Below, in pieces: positions 43,679-52,068 of a stretch of 64,000 bases of DNA; position 1 is the stretch's first letter; each line of letters begins with the position of its first letter. The stretch is taken from the NCBI RefSeq assembly GCF_042665195.1, contig NZ_JBHTBW010000019.1, positions 62,001 to 126,000 on the forward strand, in the 5' to 3' direction. The notes beneath the pieces are model-generated. The model saw only the letters and a list, made by a program, of their open reading frames with translations. It was not told the DNA's origin and did not search any database. This DNA comes from Laceyella putida (GTDB lineage: Bacteria > Bacillota > Bacilli > Thermoactinomycetales > Thermoactinomycetaceae). Made by a program: the position numbers and the translations under genes.

Positions 43679-44254
43679 ATGTCCGTTCTTTCTCAACCAT
43701 GGTCGGACCGATTGCGCTTTTTTTATTCTTTTATTAAATCGCCGCATCTAGTGGGGAGTGTGGTCCCAAGTTCCCGCTATTTGACCAATGCGATGATGAG
43801 AAAGATTCCGTTTGAATCCGCATCGCGAATAGTGGAATTAGGCGCGGGAACTGGGGTATTCACGAAAGCATTGGCCCAATTGGCGCGGCCTGAGTCACAA
43901 GTCTTGATATTTGAACAGGATAAACGGTTAAGAGAGCCCCTGCAAAACCGGTATCCCCAGTTTCATGTGGAAACGGATGCCCTTGAGCTGCTCCTTGCAT
44001 TAGACCGGTACGAGTGGGGAAGAGAGTCGGTCGATGTGATTGTTTCCGGCCTTCCGTTTGCATGTTTTCCACAGAAATTGAGAGATGAACTGTTGGGTCA
44101 AGTGGTTGGCGCCCTTAAGCCAGGCGGGATCTTTGTCGCCTTCCAATATTCATGGCAAATGAAACGTCAGTTCTCGGAGCAGTTCAGCGAGTTGTCGATG
44201 CAGTTTGTGCCGATGAACTTGCCGCCTGCGTTTGTCTATACTTGCCGCAACTGA
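43679..44254 (+). CDS. Class I SAM-dependent methyltransferase (phospholipid N-methyltransferase-like)
   Basis: The 191-residue protein has a Rossmann SAM-binding motif IVELGAGTGVF (51-61), an acidic ribose-binding residue in LIFEQDK, and a DVIVSGLPF motif IV-like block. The early FIKSPHLVGSVVPSSRYLTNAM resembles PmtA-type phosphatidylethanolamine methyltransferases and RrmJ/KsgA relatives. The substrate is not shown by the sequence. It stands alone, with a terminator downstream. Confidence 0.78.
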   Translation: MSVLSQPWSDRLRFFYSFIKSPHLVGSVVPSSRYLTNAMMRKIPFESASRIVELGAGTGVFTKALAQLARPESQVLIFEQDKRLREPLQNRYPQFHVETDALELLLALDRYEWGRESVDVIVSGLPFACFPQKLRDELLGQVVGALKPGGIFVAFQYSWQMKRQFSEQFSELSMQFVPMNLPPAFVYTCRN

Positions 44255-44291
44255 GCCCTACAACTTCTCCCTCGCGATGTTGCCCGCGTTC

Positions 44292-44314
44292 CCATCCAAT
44301 TGGATGGTTTTTTT
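44292..44314 (+). terminator. Terminator after methyltransferase
   Basis: CCATCC-AATT-GGATGG followed by seven T residues. Confidence 0.85.
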
Positions 44315-44494
44315 GGAGGCATTTGTCTGTTTTCTTTGAAAATTTGTCAAATGGTGGATGTCGAGTTTTTATAGGTTGTGTTAGAATGATTCCGTAATAT
44401 GGAAAGGTTGTTCTGATTTTGATGCACAAATCGCTTATCCACGGTATACGTTGCATATGAAATGATTTTCTGCTTTTTGCGGGAGTGACTCAAC

Positions 44495-45418
44495 ATGGCT
44501 GGTTACAAAAGGGCGAGATGGGCATTTCTCGGTTTATGTATACTTCTTTTAGTGGGGTGCATGCTGGAGAAAACGACGCTCCAACCGGTGAAACCAGTAG
44601 GAAAGCCGCTTCGAGCCCCTCAAGCGAAAGATGGTTCCAATGAAATCGATCAACAAGCCAAAGCGTCACCGCCATTGACAAATGAACCGGCAAAGCCTGT
44701 TGTCAACATGAAGCCGAAGGTGCGCACGGAGAAGGTGACGAATAAGCTGACGGTGGCAGAACGGAAACAATTGGAAGCCTTAAAATCCCAACCCCTGTTT
44801 TACCGGGGGCCGGCATTTCGCAAACAAGTGGCGTTGACGTTTGATGATGGCCCCGATGAGCGATTCACTCCGCAAGTGTTGGCCATACTGAAAAAGGAAC
44901 AGGTTCCAGCCACGTTTTTTGTGGTGGGAAAGATGGTGGAGCGATATCCCGAAGTGGTGCGGCAAATAGTCGAAGAAGGGCATGTTGTGGGAAACCATTC
45001 TTATTCCCATAAGGAATTGACCAAGCTGTCGCTTGCGCAAGTGGATGCTGAAATCGACCGCACGGGTGCTTTGGTTTACGACGCAATTCATAAAAAGCCA
45101 CTGTTCATTCGCCCCCCGTATGGAGCGATTGATGATGAAATCACCCTCCATTTAGGGAAACGCGGATATAAAGTGATTCAATGGAGTGTGGATACGTTGG
45201 ATTGGCGCAAAGGCAATTCCCCCTACAACATCGTCGATAAAGTGAAAGCCAACATCGAAGCGGGTGGAATCATTTTGCAACACTCTTTCGGTGGAACGCA
45301 AATTGGCAATTCGGTCGAGGCATTGCCCTATATTATTAAATATTTGGAGGATTCCGGATATGAATTCGTGACGGTTGACCGGTTGCTTGATATTCCCGCT
45401 TATTCCGAGACGGAATAG
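44495..45418 (+). CDS. Polysaccharide deacetylase lipoprotein (NodB domain)
   Basis: The 307-residue exported enzyme probably deacetylates N-acetyl sugars in the wall. It has a signal and lipobox LLVGC (Cys22), a roughly 80-residue Pro/Lys linker, and a NodB domain from about 110. All motifs are present: TFDDGPDE (Asp117, Asp118), HSYSH (His168, His172), RPPYGA, WSVDTLDW and ILQHS. It could be a peptidoglycan N-acetylglucosamine deacetylase or a sporulation deacetylase. Only weak promoter-like sequence (TTGTCA 44344, TTTTAT 44367) is visible upstream. Confidence 0.88.
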   Translation: MAGYKRARWAFLGLCILLLVGCMLEKTTLQPVKPVGKPLRAPQAKDGSNEIDQQAKASPPLTNEPAKPVVNMKPKVRTEKVTNKLTVAERKQLEALKSQPLFYRGPAFRKQVALTFDDGPDERFTPQVLAILKKEQVPATFFVVGKMVERYPEVVRQIVEEGHVVGNHSYSHKELTKLSLAQVDAEIDRTGALVYDAIHKKPLFIRPPYGAIDDEITLHLGKRGYKVIQWSVDTLDWRKGNSPYNIVDKVKANIEAGGIILQHSFGGTQIGNSVEALPYIIKYLEDSGYEFVTVDRLLDIPAYSETE

Positions 45419-45428
45419 GCAACAACCT

Positions 45429-45458
45429 TCCCCCTTTTGGCAAAGGGGGCGTTTTTTT
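45429..45458 (+). terminator. Terminator after polysaccharide deacetylase
   Basis: CCCCCTTT pairs with AAAGGGGG over a 3-nt loop, followed by CG and a seven-T run. Confidence 0.88.
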
Positions 45459-45537
45459 GTGGATGGCAGGAAACTCCAGCAGCGGAGTGCGGTCGTTCTG
45501 AAGCTTGTTAAAAACCACTCGCCAAGAACGGCCAGTA

Positions 45538-45546
45538 TGTTATAAT
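45538..45546 (+). promoter_or_regulatory. Extended -10 promoter of ruvCAB
   Basis: TGTTATAAT (45538-45546) is a perfect TATAAT with the TGn extension; no good -35 is present at the proper distance. Confidence 0.6.
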
Positions 45547-45592
45547 TTGCTCAGAATGAGTGTTCGCTTCAATGGAGAGGGGTTTACTATGC

Positions 45593-46099
45593 ATGCGAAT
45601 CATGGGGATTGATCCGGGGATTGCCATCGTCGGATTTGGCGTGCTGGATCAGAATGGAAACCACTTAAAAGCGATCGAATACGGCAGTATTCAAACGGAA
45701 GCCGGCTTGCCGACGGCCACCCGTTTAAAACAGATTTATGATGCGTGCACCAAGCTGTTTCGCACCTATCAACCGGATGTGGTTGCGATCGAGAAGCTGT
45801 TTTTTAACCGCAATGTGACAACGGCGTTCACCGTGGGACAAGCGCGCGGGGTGATGATGCTGGCGGCGGAGGAGGCGGGAGTGCTGATCACGGAATATAC
45901 GCCCCTGCAAGTGAAGATGGCGGTGGTCGGTTACGGCCAGGCCGAAAAGAAACAGGTGCAGGAGATGGTGAAAATGCTACTTCACTTGCCGCGTGTCCCC
46001 AAGCCGGACGATGTGGCCGATGCTTTGGCCATCGCCATCTGTGAAGCGCATTCATCCCAATCAGTACATAAGTTAAGCAAGTGGGGAATGAAATCATGA
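45593..46099 (+). CDS. ruvC: Holliday junction resolvase RuvC
   Basis: RuvC cuts Holliday junctions made by RuvAB migration. The 168-residue RNase H-fold nuclease has all four acidic catalytic residues: Asp7 (MGIDPG), Glu67 (AIEKLFF), and Asp140 and Asp143 (PDDVADALA). ATG 45593 follows GGAGAGGGG; the frame is open from 45560. Overlap ATGA with ruvA. B. subtilis lacks ruvC (it uses RecU), so its presence here marks a different resolvase choice. Confidence 0.96.
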   Translation: MRIMGIDPGIAIVGFGVLDQNGNHLKAIEYGSIQTEAGLPTATRLKQIYDACTKLFRTYQPDVVAIEKLFFNRNVTTAFTVGQARGVMMLAAEEAGVLITEYTPLQVKMAVVGYGQAEKKQVQEMVKMLLHLPRVPKPDDVADALAIAICEAHSSQSVHKLSKWGMKS

Positions 46100-46704
46100 T
46101 TGAATTCGTCAAAGGGGAAGTCGCCTACCACGAAGCCGATTATCTGGCGGTCGATGTGCATGGGGTTGGCTATCAAGTTTTTGTCCCCAATCCGTTTGTG
46201 TTTTCAGATGGGGAAGAAGTGATGTTATATGCACACTTTGTCGTGCGTGAAGATGCGCAATTGCTCTATGGTTTTAAGACCAAACGGGAGCGGAATCTGT
46301 TTCGCCTGTTATTGGAGGTGTCCGGTGTTGGACCGAAAGCGGCTTTGGCGATGCTGACGCATATGCAGCCGGAGGCGCTCGTTCAGGCGATCCAAATCGA
46401 AGACGTAAAAACCTTGACCAAGCTCCCTGGTGTGGGCAAGAAAACGGCGCAACGGCTTGTGCTTGACCTTAAAGACAAGCTGGCCAAGCTGGGTTGGGAG
46501 CAAGGTCCCTTACTTATGCCGGAGACCGCGCCGGGCCCGGCATTGGCGGGTGGAGAACGTGATGTGATTGATGCGCTTCTTGCCCTTGGCTATAATGAGG
46601 AAGAAGCGGAATGGGCGGCGCGTGAGAGCAAACAAAAAGATGGAGTGGAGATGGGCACCGAAGAATGGATCAAAAAAGCGTTGCAAGCGATGATGAAGCG
46701 ATGA
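46096..46704 (+). CDS. ruvA: Holliday junction branch migration protein RuvA
   Basis: RuvA binds the junction as a tetramer and loads RuvB. The 202-residue protein has the OB-fold N-domain (MIEFVKGEVAYHEAD), two helix-hairpin-helix motifs (EVSGVGPKAALAML and KLPGVGKKTAQRLV), and a C-terminal RuvB-binding helical domain after a Pro/Ala linker. ATG 46096 overlaps the ruvC stop codon. Confidence 0.96.
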   Translation: MIEFVKGEVAYHEADYLAVDVHGVGYQVFVPNPFVFSDGEEVMLYAHFVVREDAQLLYGFKTKRERNLFRLLLEVSGVGPKAALAMLTHMQPEALVQAIQIEDVKTLTKLPGVGKKTAQRLVLDLKDKLAKLGWEQGPLLMPETAPGPALAGGERDVIDALLALGYNEEEAEWAARESKQKDGVEMGTEEWIKKALQAMMKR

Positions 46705-46717
46705 GGGGGAACGGACG

Positions 46718-47719
46718 ATGGATGAACGGATCATCTCAGCCAAATTGACCAATGAAGAAGAAGAGATGGTCGAATTTAGTCTGCGCCCTCGCTTTTTTAG
46801 TGAATATATTGGGCAGTCGCGGGTAAAAGAAAATTTGAAAGTCTATATTGAAGCGGCCAAACTGCGCGGGGAAGCGTTGGACCACGTCTTGTTATACGGC
46901 CCGCCCGGACTGGGGAAAACCACGCTTTCCAATATTATCGCCAACGAATTGGGTGTCAGCATCCGAACCACCTCAGGACCCGCGATTGAGCGGCCTGGCG
47001 ATTTGGCGGCGATTTTAACCAATTTGCAGCCGCACGATTTGCTGTTTATCGATGAGATTCACCGCCTTAATCGTTCGGTGGAGGAAGTGCTTTATCCGGC
47101 GATGGAAGATTTTGCGCTCGATATCGTAATCGGCAAGGGGCCGAGTGCGCGGTCTGTCCGGCTCGATCTGCCCCCCTTTACACTGGTGGGAGCGACGACC
47201 CGGGCCGGTTCTCTTTCGTCCCCGCTCCGCGATCGGTTTGGCGTGATGAGTCGACTCGAGTATTATACGGTGGATGAATTGACCCTGATCGTGGCACGGG
47301 CGGCGGACTTGCTGCAAGTGCCGATCCAGGAAGCGGGGGCGATCGAAATCGCCTCAAGGGCCAGGGGAACGCCGCGGATTGCCAACCGTCTGCTGAAGCG
47401 GGTCCGTGACTTCGTGCAGGTGCGCGGCGATGGGATTATCACCGAAGAGGCGGCTCGTGACGCATTAGATCGAATTCAAGTGGATAAAATGGGGTTAGAT
47501 CATGTGGATCACCGTTTATTGATGACGATCATCGAGAAGTTTCGTGGGGGTCCGGTTGGACTGGAGACGCTCGCGGCGACGATTGGCGAAGAGTCGCATA
47601 CAATTGAGGATGTGTACGAGCCGTATTTGATGCAAATCGGCTTCTTGCAGCGCACCCCGCGCGGGCGGATGGTAACCATGCGTTGTTGTGAACACTTACA
47701 AGTGGAGTGGCCCAAATGA
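46718..47719 (+). CDS. ruvB: Holliday junction branch migration ATPase RuvB
   Basis: RuvB is the AAA+ motor that drives branch migration. The 333-residue protein shows Walker A LYGPPGLGKTT near 55-64, Walker B LLFIDEIHRL, sensor I VGATTRAG, arginine finger region LRDRFGV, and a winged-helix C-terminus. It overlaps the next small gene by ATGA. Confidence 0.98.
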   Translation: MDERIISAKLTNEEEEMVEFSLRPRFFSEYIGQSRVKENLKVYIEAAKLRGEALDHVLLYGPPGLGKTTLSNIIANELGVSIRTTSGPAIERPGDLAAILTNLQPHDLLFIDEIHRLNRSVEEVLYPAMEDFALDIVIGKGPSARSVRLDLPPFTLVGATTRAGSLSSPLRDRFGVMSRLEYYTVDELTLIVARAADLLQVPIQEAGAIEIASRARGTPRIANRLLKRVRDFVQVRGDGIITEEAARDALDRIQVDKMGLDHVDHRLLMTIIEKFRGGPVGLETLAATIGEESHTIEDVYEPYLMQIGFLQRTPRGRMVTMRCCEHLQVEWPK

Positions 47720-47934
47720 ATCCAGTGGCTAAAACATTGATCATCATTGGCGGCATCTTGGTGCTGATTGGCCTGATCTGGCAAGTGGGTGGCAAATACT
47801 TGCCGTTGGGCCGCTTGCCAGGGGATATCGTGATTGAGAAAGAGAATGTGAAGGTTTATTTTCCGATTGTGACTTGCATTCTGATCAGTGTGATCCTGTC
47901 ATTGGTCAGTTACCTGATTCGCCTGTTTCGCTAA
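47716..47934 (+). CDS. DUF2905 small membrane protein
   Basis: The 72-residue protein has two hydrophobic helices (about 5-25 and 46-69) joined by a short loop LPLGRLPGDIVIEKENVKVYFP. This loop is the conserved motif of the DUF2905 family. Function unknown; such genes commonly follow ruvB. ATG 47716 overlaps the ruvB stop codon. Confidence 0.85.
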   Translation: MNPVAKTLIIIGGILVLIGLIWQVGGKYLPLGRLPGDIVIEKENVKVYFPIVTCILISVILSLVSYLIRLFR

Positions 47935-47981
47935 GCAAATGGGCGATTTCTTTTTTGACTTGGTTGAGGGTAGGGATAGAA

Positions 47982-49016
47982 ATGGATGTAGCGCAATATC
48001 ATTTTGAATTACCGCAAGAGTTGATCGCCCAAACTCCCATGGCTGATCGCGCCAGTTCCCGGTTGATGGTAATTGACCGCAAGCGGCAAACGTGGACGCA
48101 TACCCAGTTTCCGCACTTGCTTGACTATCTGGAGCCGGGCGATGTGCTGGTGTTGAATGACAGTCGGGTTCGGCCGGCCAGGCTGATCGGGGTGAAAGAA
48201 GGGACTGGCGCCAAAATTGAACTGCTTCTTTTGAAGCCGTTTGGTGGGGATCGCTGGGAAGCCCTGGTGAAGCCGGCCAAACGGGTAAAAGAAGGCACTG
48301 TGGTTTCATTTGGTGAGGGCCGCCTGCGGGCAGTGGCCGAAGCGCCGACAGAGGTGGCGGGCGGTCGCGTGTTTCGTCTGCAATATGAAGCGGACGATGT
48401 GGAGAAATTGTTTCAAGAATTGGGGCAAATGCCATTGCCGCCTTACATACATGAACAATTGGATGATCCGGAGCGTTATCAGACGGTGTTCTCCAAGGTG
48501 ATCGGCTCGGCTGCCGCACCCACGGCAGGCTTGCATTTCACGCCGGAATTGCTGGAGCGAATCGAGCGGAAAGGGGTGAAATTGGCGTTTGTCACCCTGC
48601 ATGTCGGATTGGGCACATTTCGCCCGGTGATGGTGGACAAAGTAGAGGAGCATCAGATGCATGAAGAGTATTATGAGCTGGGCGGGGAGACGGCGGCGAT
48701 CATCAACGAGGCCAAGCGCAAGGGGCATCGGGTGATCGCCGTGGGAACGACTTCTGTGCGCACGCTCGAAACGGTGGCTTCCCGCCATGGAGGAGAAGTT
48801 CTTGCCGACAGCGGTTGGACGGATATCTTCATCTATCCTGGTTATACCTTTAAAGTGGTGGATGGTCTCATTACCAATTTTCACTTGCCACAGTCGACTC
48901 TGCTCATGCTGGTGAGCGCTTTTGCCTCAAGGGCATTGATCATGAAAGCATATGAGGAAGCGGTGAATCAACGTTATCGGTTCTTCAGTTTTGGAGATGC
49001 GATGTTGATTATTTGA
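47982..49016 (+). CDS. queA: tRNA preQ1 ribosyltransferase-isomerase QueA
   Basis: QueA uses S-adenosylmethionine to turn preQ1 in tRNA into epoxyqueuosine. The 344-residue protein starts MDVAQYHFELPQELIAQTP and has LNDSRVRPARL, PPYIHE, SAAAPTAGLHFT and VGTTSVRTLE, all family blocks. The frame is open from 47874; ATG 47982, behind AGGGATAG, matches the family length. tgt follows. Confidence 0.96.
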   Translation: MDVAQYHFELPQELIAQTPMADRASSRLMVIDRKRQTWTHTQFPHLLDYLEPGDVLVLNDSRVRPARLIGVKEGTGAKIELLLLKPFGGDRWEALVKPAKRVKEGTVVSFGEGRLRAVAEAPTEVAGGRVFRLQYEADDVEKLFQELGQMPLPPYIHEQLDDPERYQTVFSKVIGSAAAPTAGLHFTPELLERIERKGVKLAFVTLHVGLGTFRPVMVDKVEEHQMHEEYYELGGETAAIINEAKRKGHRVIAVGTTSVRTLETVASRHGGEVLADSGWTDIFIYPGYTFKVVDGLITNFHLPQSTLLMLVSAFASRALIMKAYEEAVNQRYRFFSFGDAMLII

Positions 49017-49087
49017 GGCAATCATCTCTATAATGGTAGACAAGGAACTTTTGCAGCAGCAATGTAACCGTAGTGGGAGGAAGCATC

Positions 49088-50224
49088 TTGGCTGTTCGAT
49101 ATGAATTAATCAAAGAATGCAAGCAGTCTGGTGCCCGGTTGGGCCGTTTACATACACCGCACGGAACGATTGAGACGCCGATCTTTATGCCTGTGGGAAC
49201 GCAGGCCACCGTCAAGACGATGAGTCCTGAAGAATTAAAGGAGATGAATGCACAAATCATCTTGTCCAACACCTACCATCTCTTTTTGCGACCGGGACAT
49301 GAGATTGTCAAGGAAGCGGGAGGCCTTCATTCCTTTATGAACTGGGATCGGCCCATCTTGACCGACAGCGGTGGATTTCAGGTGTTCAGCCTGAGCCAGC
49401 TGCGCAATATCACAGAAGAAGGGGTAACATTCCGCTCTCACTTAAGTGGGGAGAAATTGTTCATCAGTCCAGAAAAGGCGATGGAAATCCAAAATGCGCT
49501 CGGGGCGGACATCATTATGGCATTTGATGAATGTCCCCCTCATCCGGCAGAAAAAGAGTATGTGAAGGCTTCCACAGAACGTACATACCGCTGGTTGAAG
49601 CGCTGCATGGAAGCGCACCAGCGTCCAGAGGATCAAGCGCTGTTTGGCATTGTGCAAGGTGGCATGCATCAAGACCTGCGGGAAGAGAGTGCCAAACAGC
49701 TGGTGGAATTGGACTTGCCAGGCTATGCGGTTGGCGGATTAAGCGTAGGCGAACCAAAGGACATCATGTATGAGGTTTTATCTTATACCACACCGCATTT
49801 GCCCAAACATAAGCCGCGTTATCTGATGGGGGTTGGCTCGCCTGATGCCTTGATACAGGGAGCCATCTTGGGGATTGATATGTTTGATTGCGTGTTGCCG
49901 ACGCGAATTGCGCGCAATGGCACCACGATGACAAGCCAAGGTCGGTTGGTGGTGCGCAATGCGAAATTTGCAAGGGATTTCACCCCACTTGATCCGGAAT
50001 GCGATTGTTACACCTGCCGTAACTACACGCGTGCGTATTTGCGCCATCTGATTAAAGCAGACGAGACGTTTGGATTGCGCTTAACGACTTATCATAACCT
50101 CTATTTCCTGCTTAACTTGATGGAGCAAGTGCGGCAAGCGATTCGCGAAGATCGTCTGCTCGATTTCCGTGATGAATTCATGATGAAGTATTATGGATCG
50201 TTAAATCCAGATACTGCTTTTTAA
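49088..50224 (+). CDS. tgt: tRNA-guanine transglycosylase
   Basis: Tgt swaps guanine-34 of GUN-anticodon tRNAs for preQ1. The 378-residue TIM-barrel enzyme has the first catalytic Asp93 in LTDSGGFQVF, the nucleophile region GIDMFDCVLPTRIARNG, and the zinc site CDCYTCRNYTRAYLRH. TTG 49088 follows GGGAGGAAG by 6 nt and gives the usual N-terminus; GTG 49073 opens the frame. Confidence 0.96.
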   Translation: MAVRYELIKECKQSGARLGRLHTPHGTIETPIFMPVGTQATVKTMSPEELKEMNAQIILSNTYHLFLRPGHEIVKEAGGLHSFMNWDRPILTDSGGFQVFSLSQLRNITEEGVTFRSHLSGEKLFISPEKAMEIQNALGADIIMAFDECPPHPAEKEYVKASTERTYRWLKRCMEAHQRPEDQALFGIVQGGMHQDLREESAKQLVELDLPGYAVGGLSVGEPKDIMYEVLSYTTPHLPKHKPRYLMGVGSPDALIQGAILGIDMFDCVLPTRIARNGTTMTSQGRLVVRNAKFARDFTPLDPECDCYTCRNYTRAYLRHLIKADETFGLRLTTYHNLYFLLNLMEQVRQAIREDRLLDFRDEFMMKYYGSLNPDTAF

Positions 50225-50244
50225 TTGAAGGGGAGGATGTAGTC

Positions 50245-50538
50245 ATGAGTCAACAATTAATGGGAATACTGCCTATGCTTTTGGTGTTTGTCGCTTTTTA
50301 TTTCTTTTTGATCCGCCCACAGCAAAAACGCCAAAAAGAACGCACGCAAATGCTGGGTAACTTGAAAAAAGGGGACAAAGTCGTTACGATTGGCGGTTTG
50401 CACGGTACCATTGTGGAATTGGGCGAAGAGAAAGTGACTTTGAAAGTGAGCGACAATACCCGTTTGGTTTTTGAGCGTTCCGCCATCAACAGCGTGGCGA
50501 ACGCGGAAGAAGCGGGTGCGGCGAAATCAGCCGAGTAA
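50245..50538 (+). CDS. yajC: Preprotein translocase subunit YajC
   Basis: YajC is a small accessory of SecDF. The 97-residue protein has one N-terminal membrane helix (about 7-25) followed by IRPQQKRQKER, and the conserved LKKGDKVVTIGGLHGTI segment. It ends the queA-tgt-yajC run. secD and secF lie about 11 kb downstream beyond the leu operon. Confidence 0.95.
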   Translation: MSQQLMGILPMLLVFVAFYFFLIRPQQKRQKERTQMLGNLKKGDKVVTIGGLHGTIVELGEEKVTLKVSDNTRLVFERSAINSVANAEEAGAAKSAE

Positions 50539-50549
50539 TGAAGCTGGTA

Positions 50550-50581
50550 AGCTCTTGGTTATAGGGCCAAGAGCTTTTTTC
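50550..50581 (+). terminator. Terminator after yajC
   Basis: AGCTCTTGG pairs with CCAAGAGCT (50567-50575), followed by a T run. Confidence 0.9.
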
Positions 50582-50637
50582 TGCATATTAAATCCGATCA
50601 ATTAGATTGGAATTATAAATTTTTTTGCTCGAATTAT

Positions 50638-50667
50638 TTGTCAAAGTTAAAAATCTTATTATATAAT
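50638..50667 (+). promoter_or_regulatory. Promoter left from the collapsed oligopeptide ABC operon
   Basis: TTGTCA (50638-50643), 18 nt, TATAAT (50662-50667), inside an inverted-repeat pair (ATTGGAATTATA / TATAATTCCAAT). It probably once drove the opp/dpp genes whose remains follow. Confidence 0.5.
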
Positions 50668-50767
50668 TCCAATTAAATAGATATGGAATAAAATACATTT
50701 ATATTTTGATTAGTCATTTCCAGCATGCCAACAGTGGAAATTGACCAATAAAAAGTGGAACAAGTCT

Positions 50768-50795
50768 GGCTCAGCCTATGCGCAGAGCCTTTTTT
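50768..50795 (+). terminator. Relic hairpin before the oppB remnant
   Basis: GGCTC (50768-50772) pairs with GAGCC (50785-50789), followed by six T residues. A partial terminator between the binding-protein gene and the permease gene is common in opp operons. Confidence 0.5.
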
Positions 50796-50804
50796 GGAGA
50801 AACG

Positions 50805-51404
50805 GTGAAGCAGTATATCATGCGCCGCTTTTTGCAAATGATCCCATGTCGATTGGTTGGAGCCCCTGCTTGAGCATAAGCTGCTCTCCAAGGAGGAGGC
50901 CCGGGGAAAAGCGCTGGAGCTGATTGCCAAAGTGGACATCCCTGACGGCGAGGAGATGATGCGGCGGTATCCGCATGAGCTGAGCGGTGGAATGTTGCAA
51001 CGCATCATGATTGCGATCGCTCCAAGTTGCAATCCCAAATTAATTATCGCGGAAGCACTTTGATCCTCTTGATTACGCACGACTTGGGGGTTGTGGCCGA
51101 GATGGCTGATCATGTGGCGGTGATGTATGCGGGAAAAGTCATTGAGGAGGCACCTGTGCTTGAATTGTTCCAACGCCCGAAACATCCGTACACCCAGGCT
51201 TTGCTTTCGGCGGTGCCCATTCCCGACCCAACCCGCCGTCGGGAGAGAATCGTATTGAAAGGCGATATTCCCAGTCCGATCAACCCGCCATCGGGCTGCA
51301 AATTCCATACCCGCTGCCCATTGGCAGAACCCATCTGCCGTGACCAGGTGCCGGTTGTGCGCGAAGTGGGGGTCGGACATCAAGTCGCTTGCCATCTCGC
51401 TTAA
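50805..51404 (+). pseudogene. Collapsed oppB/dppB-oppD/dppD fusion remnant
   Basis: GTG 50805, behind GGAGAAA, encodes KQYIMRRFLQMIP, the typical N-terminus of a DppB/OppB permease, then leaves frame. A FANDPMS trace in another frame is like the QDPMSS region of OppD ATPases. Next comes EPLLEHKLLSKEEARGKA to the signature HELSGGMLQR, and NPKLIIAE that stops at the Walker B site. After a frame change, STLILLITHDLGVVAEMADHVAVMYAG runs to a complete OppD C-terminus (HPYTQALLSAVPIPDP; FHTRCPLAEPIC). Missing: nearly all of the permeases, Walker A, the Asp-Glu-Pro of Walker B and the D-loop. It cannot form a working ATPase. Confidence 0.85.
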
Positions 51405-51409
51405 ACAAT

Positions 51410-51441
51410 CCCTCCCCTCCCGCCAGTATGAGGGGAAGGGG
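51410..51441 (+). terminator. Terminator of the former opp operon
   Basis: CCCCTC pairs with GAGGGG, with further C/G pairing on both sides, followed by TTCCTTGGTTT. Confidence 0.55.
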
Positions 51442-51480
51442 TTCCTTGGTTTAAATATTTGCGTTCGAATAAAAATCCTG

Positions 51481-51509
51481 TTGACAATGTGACAAAGACT
51501 TTTTATAAT
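51481..51509 (+). promoter_or_regulatory. Upstream consensus promoter of ilvE-leu operon
   Basis: TTGACA (51481-51486), 17-nt spacer, TATAAT (51504-51509): a full SigA consensus, 135 bp before a second one. Confidence 0.8.
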
Positions 51510-51615
51510 CATTTTTAATAAGTTAATCAATGGTTCTTTTTGACAAAATTTTTGATTGTCATCCTATTTTCATTTCATGAATGTTGGTTAATAAATTCAA
51601 TTTTTGGTTCATTGA

Positions 51616-51644
51616 TTGACAAAGGACAAGGGAAGTTCTATAAT
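51616..51644 (+). promoter_or_regulatory. Downstream consensus promoter of ilvE-leu operon
   Basis: TTGACA (51616-51621), 17-nt spacer, TATAAT (51639-51644): again a perfect SigA consensus, just before the T-box. Confidence 0.85.
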
Positions 51645-51689
51645 GCGTATAATAAATTGATTGAAAAGTGAAAATGTTTGAGTTTGAGA

Positions 51690-52026
51690 TCAACATACTG
51701 GGTATTACCTCAGACCAAAAGCGTTGAAGAGGACTAGTAGAAGGGCAGAGGGCGTACAGAGATCCGTCTCCAGGCTGAAAAGGCGGTCGCACTCTCGCTT
51801 CGAATCTCACCTTGGAGCTGTGTTTTTGAAAGGGCCTTGTGTCGCCTGAGTATGAAGCAACGGTTTGCCCACGTTATTGGGCTGGAGTCTGTTCAGACTT
51901 GTCGAGTCTGTTTTCGTGAGAAAGCAGAGAAGCTGAGTGGTACCGCGAAACTCTCGCCTCAGCAATCGAATCAACCGCTCCCTTAGGGAATGCGCGCGTT
52001 TGATTGCTGAGTCGAGGGTTTTTTGT
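51690..52026 (+). promoter_or_regulatory. Leucine T-box leader of ilvE-leuABCD
   Basis: The T-box core AGTGGTACCGCG is at 51936-51947. A long terminator follows: the arm CTCGCCTCAGCAATC near 51953 pairs with GATTGCTGAGTCGAG before a T run at 52020-52025. In Stem I the context GAAT-CTC-ACC places a leucine codon CTC at 51806-51808. Uncharged tRNA-Leu should switch on the downstream ilvE-leuA-leuB-leuC-leuD genes. Confidence 0.92.
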
Positions 52027-52068
52027 TTTTACGCTTATATTTCACCACATGATAAGGGGGAACATGGA

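Noticed and set aside
50857..51404. Two OppD-like frames as working small ATPases
   Set aside because: Walker A and Walker B are lost and the two parts are out of frame, so they are kept as one pseudogene.
51540..51570. A third leu promoter at TTGACA 51540
   Set aside because: No good -10 at 16-18 nt; only TATTTT at 19 nt.
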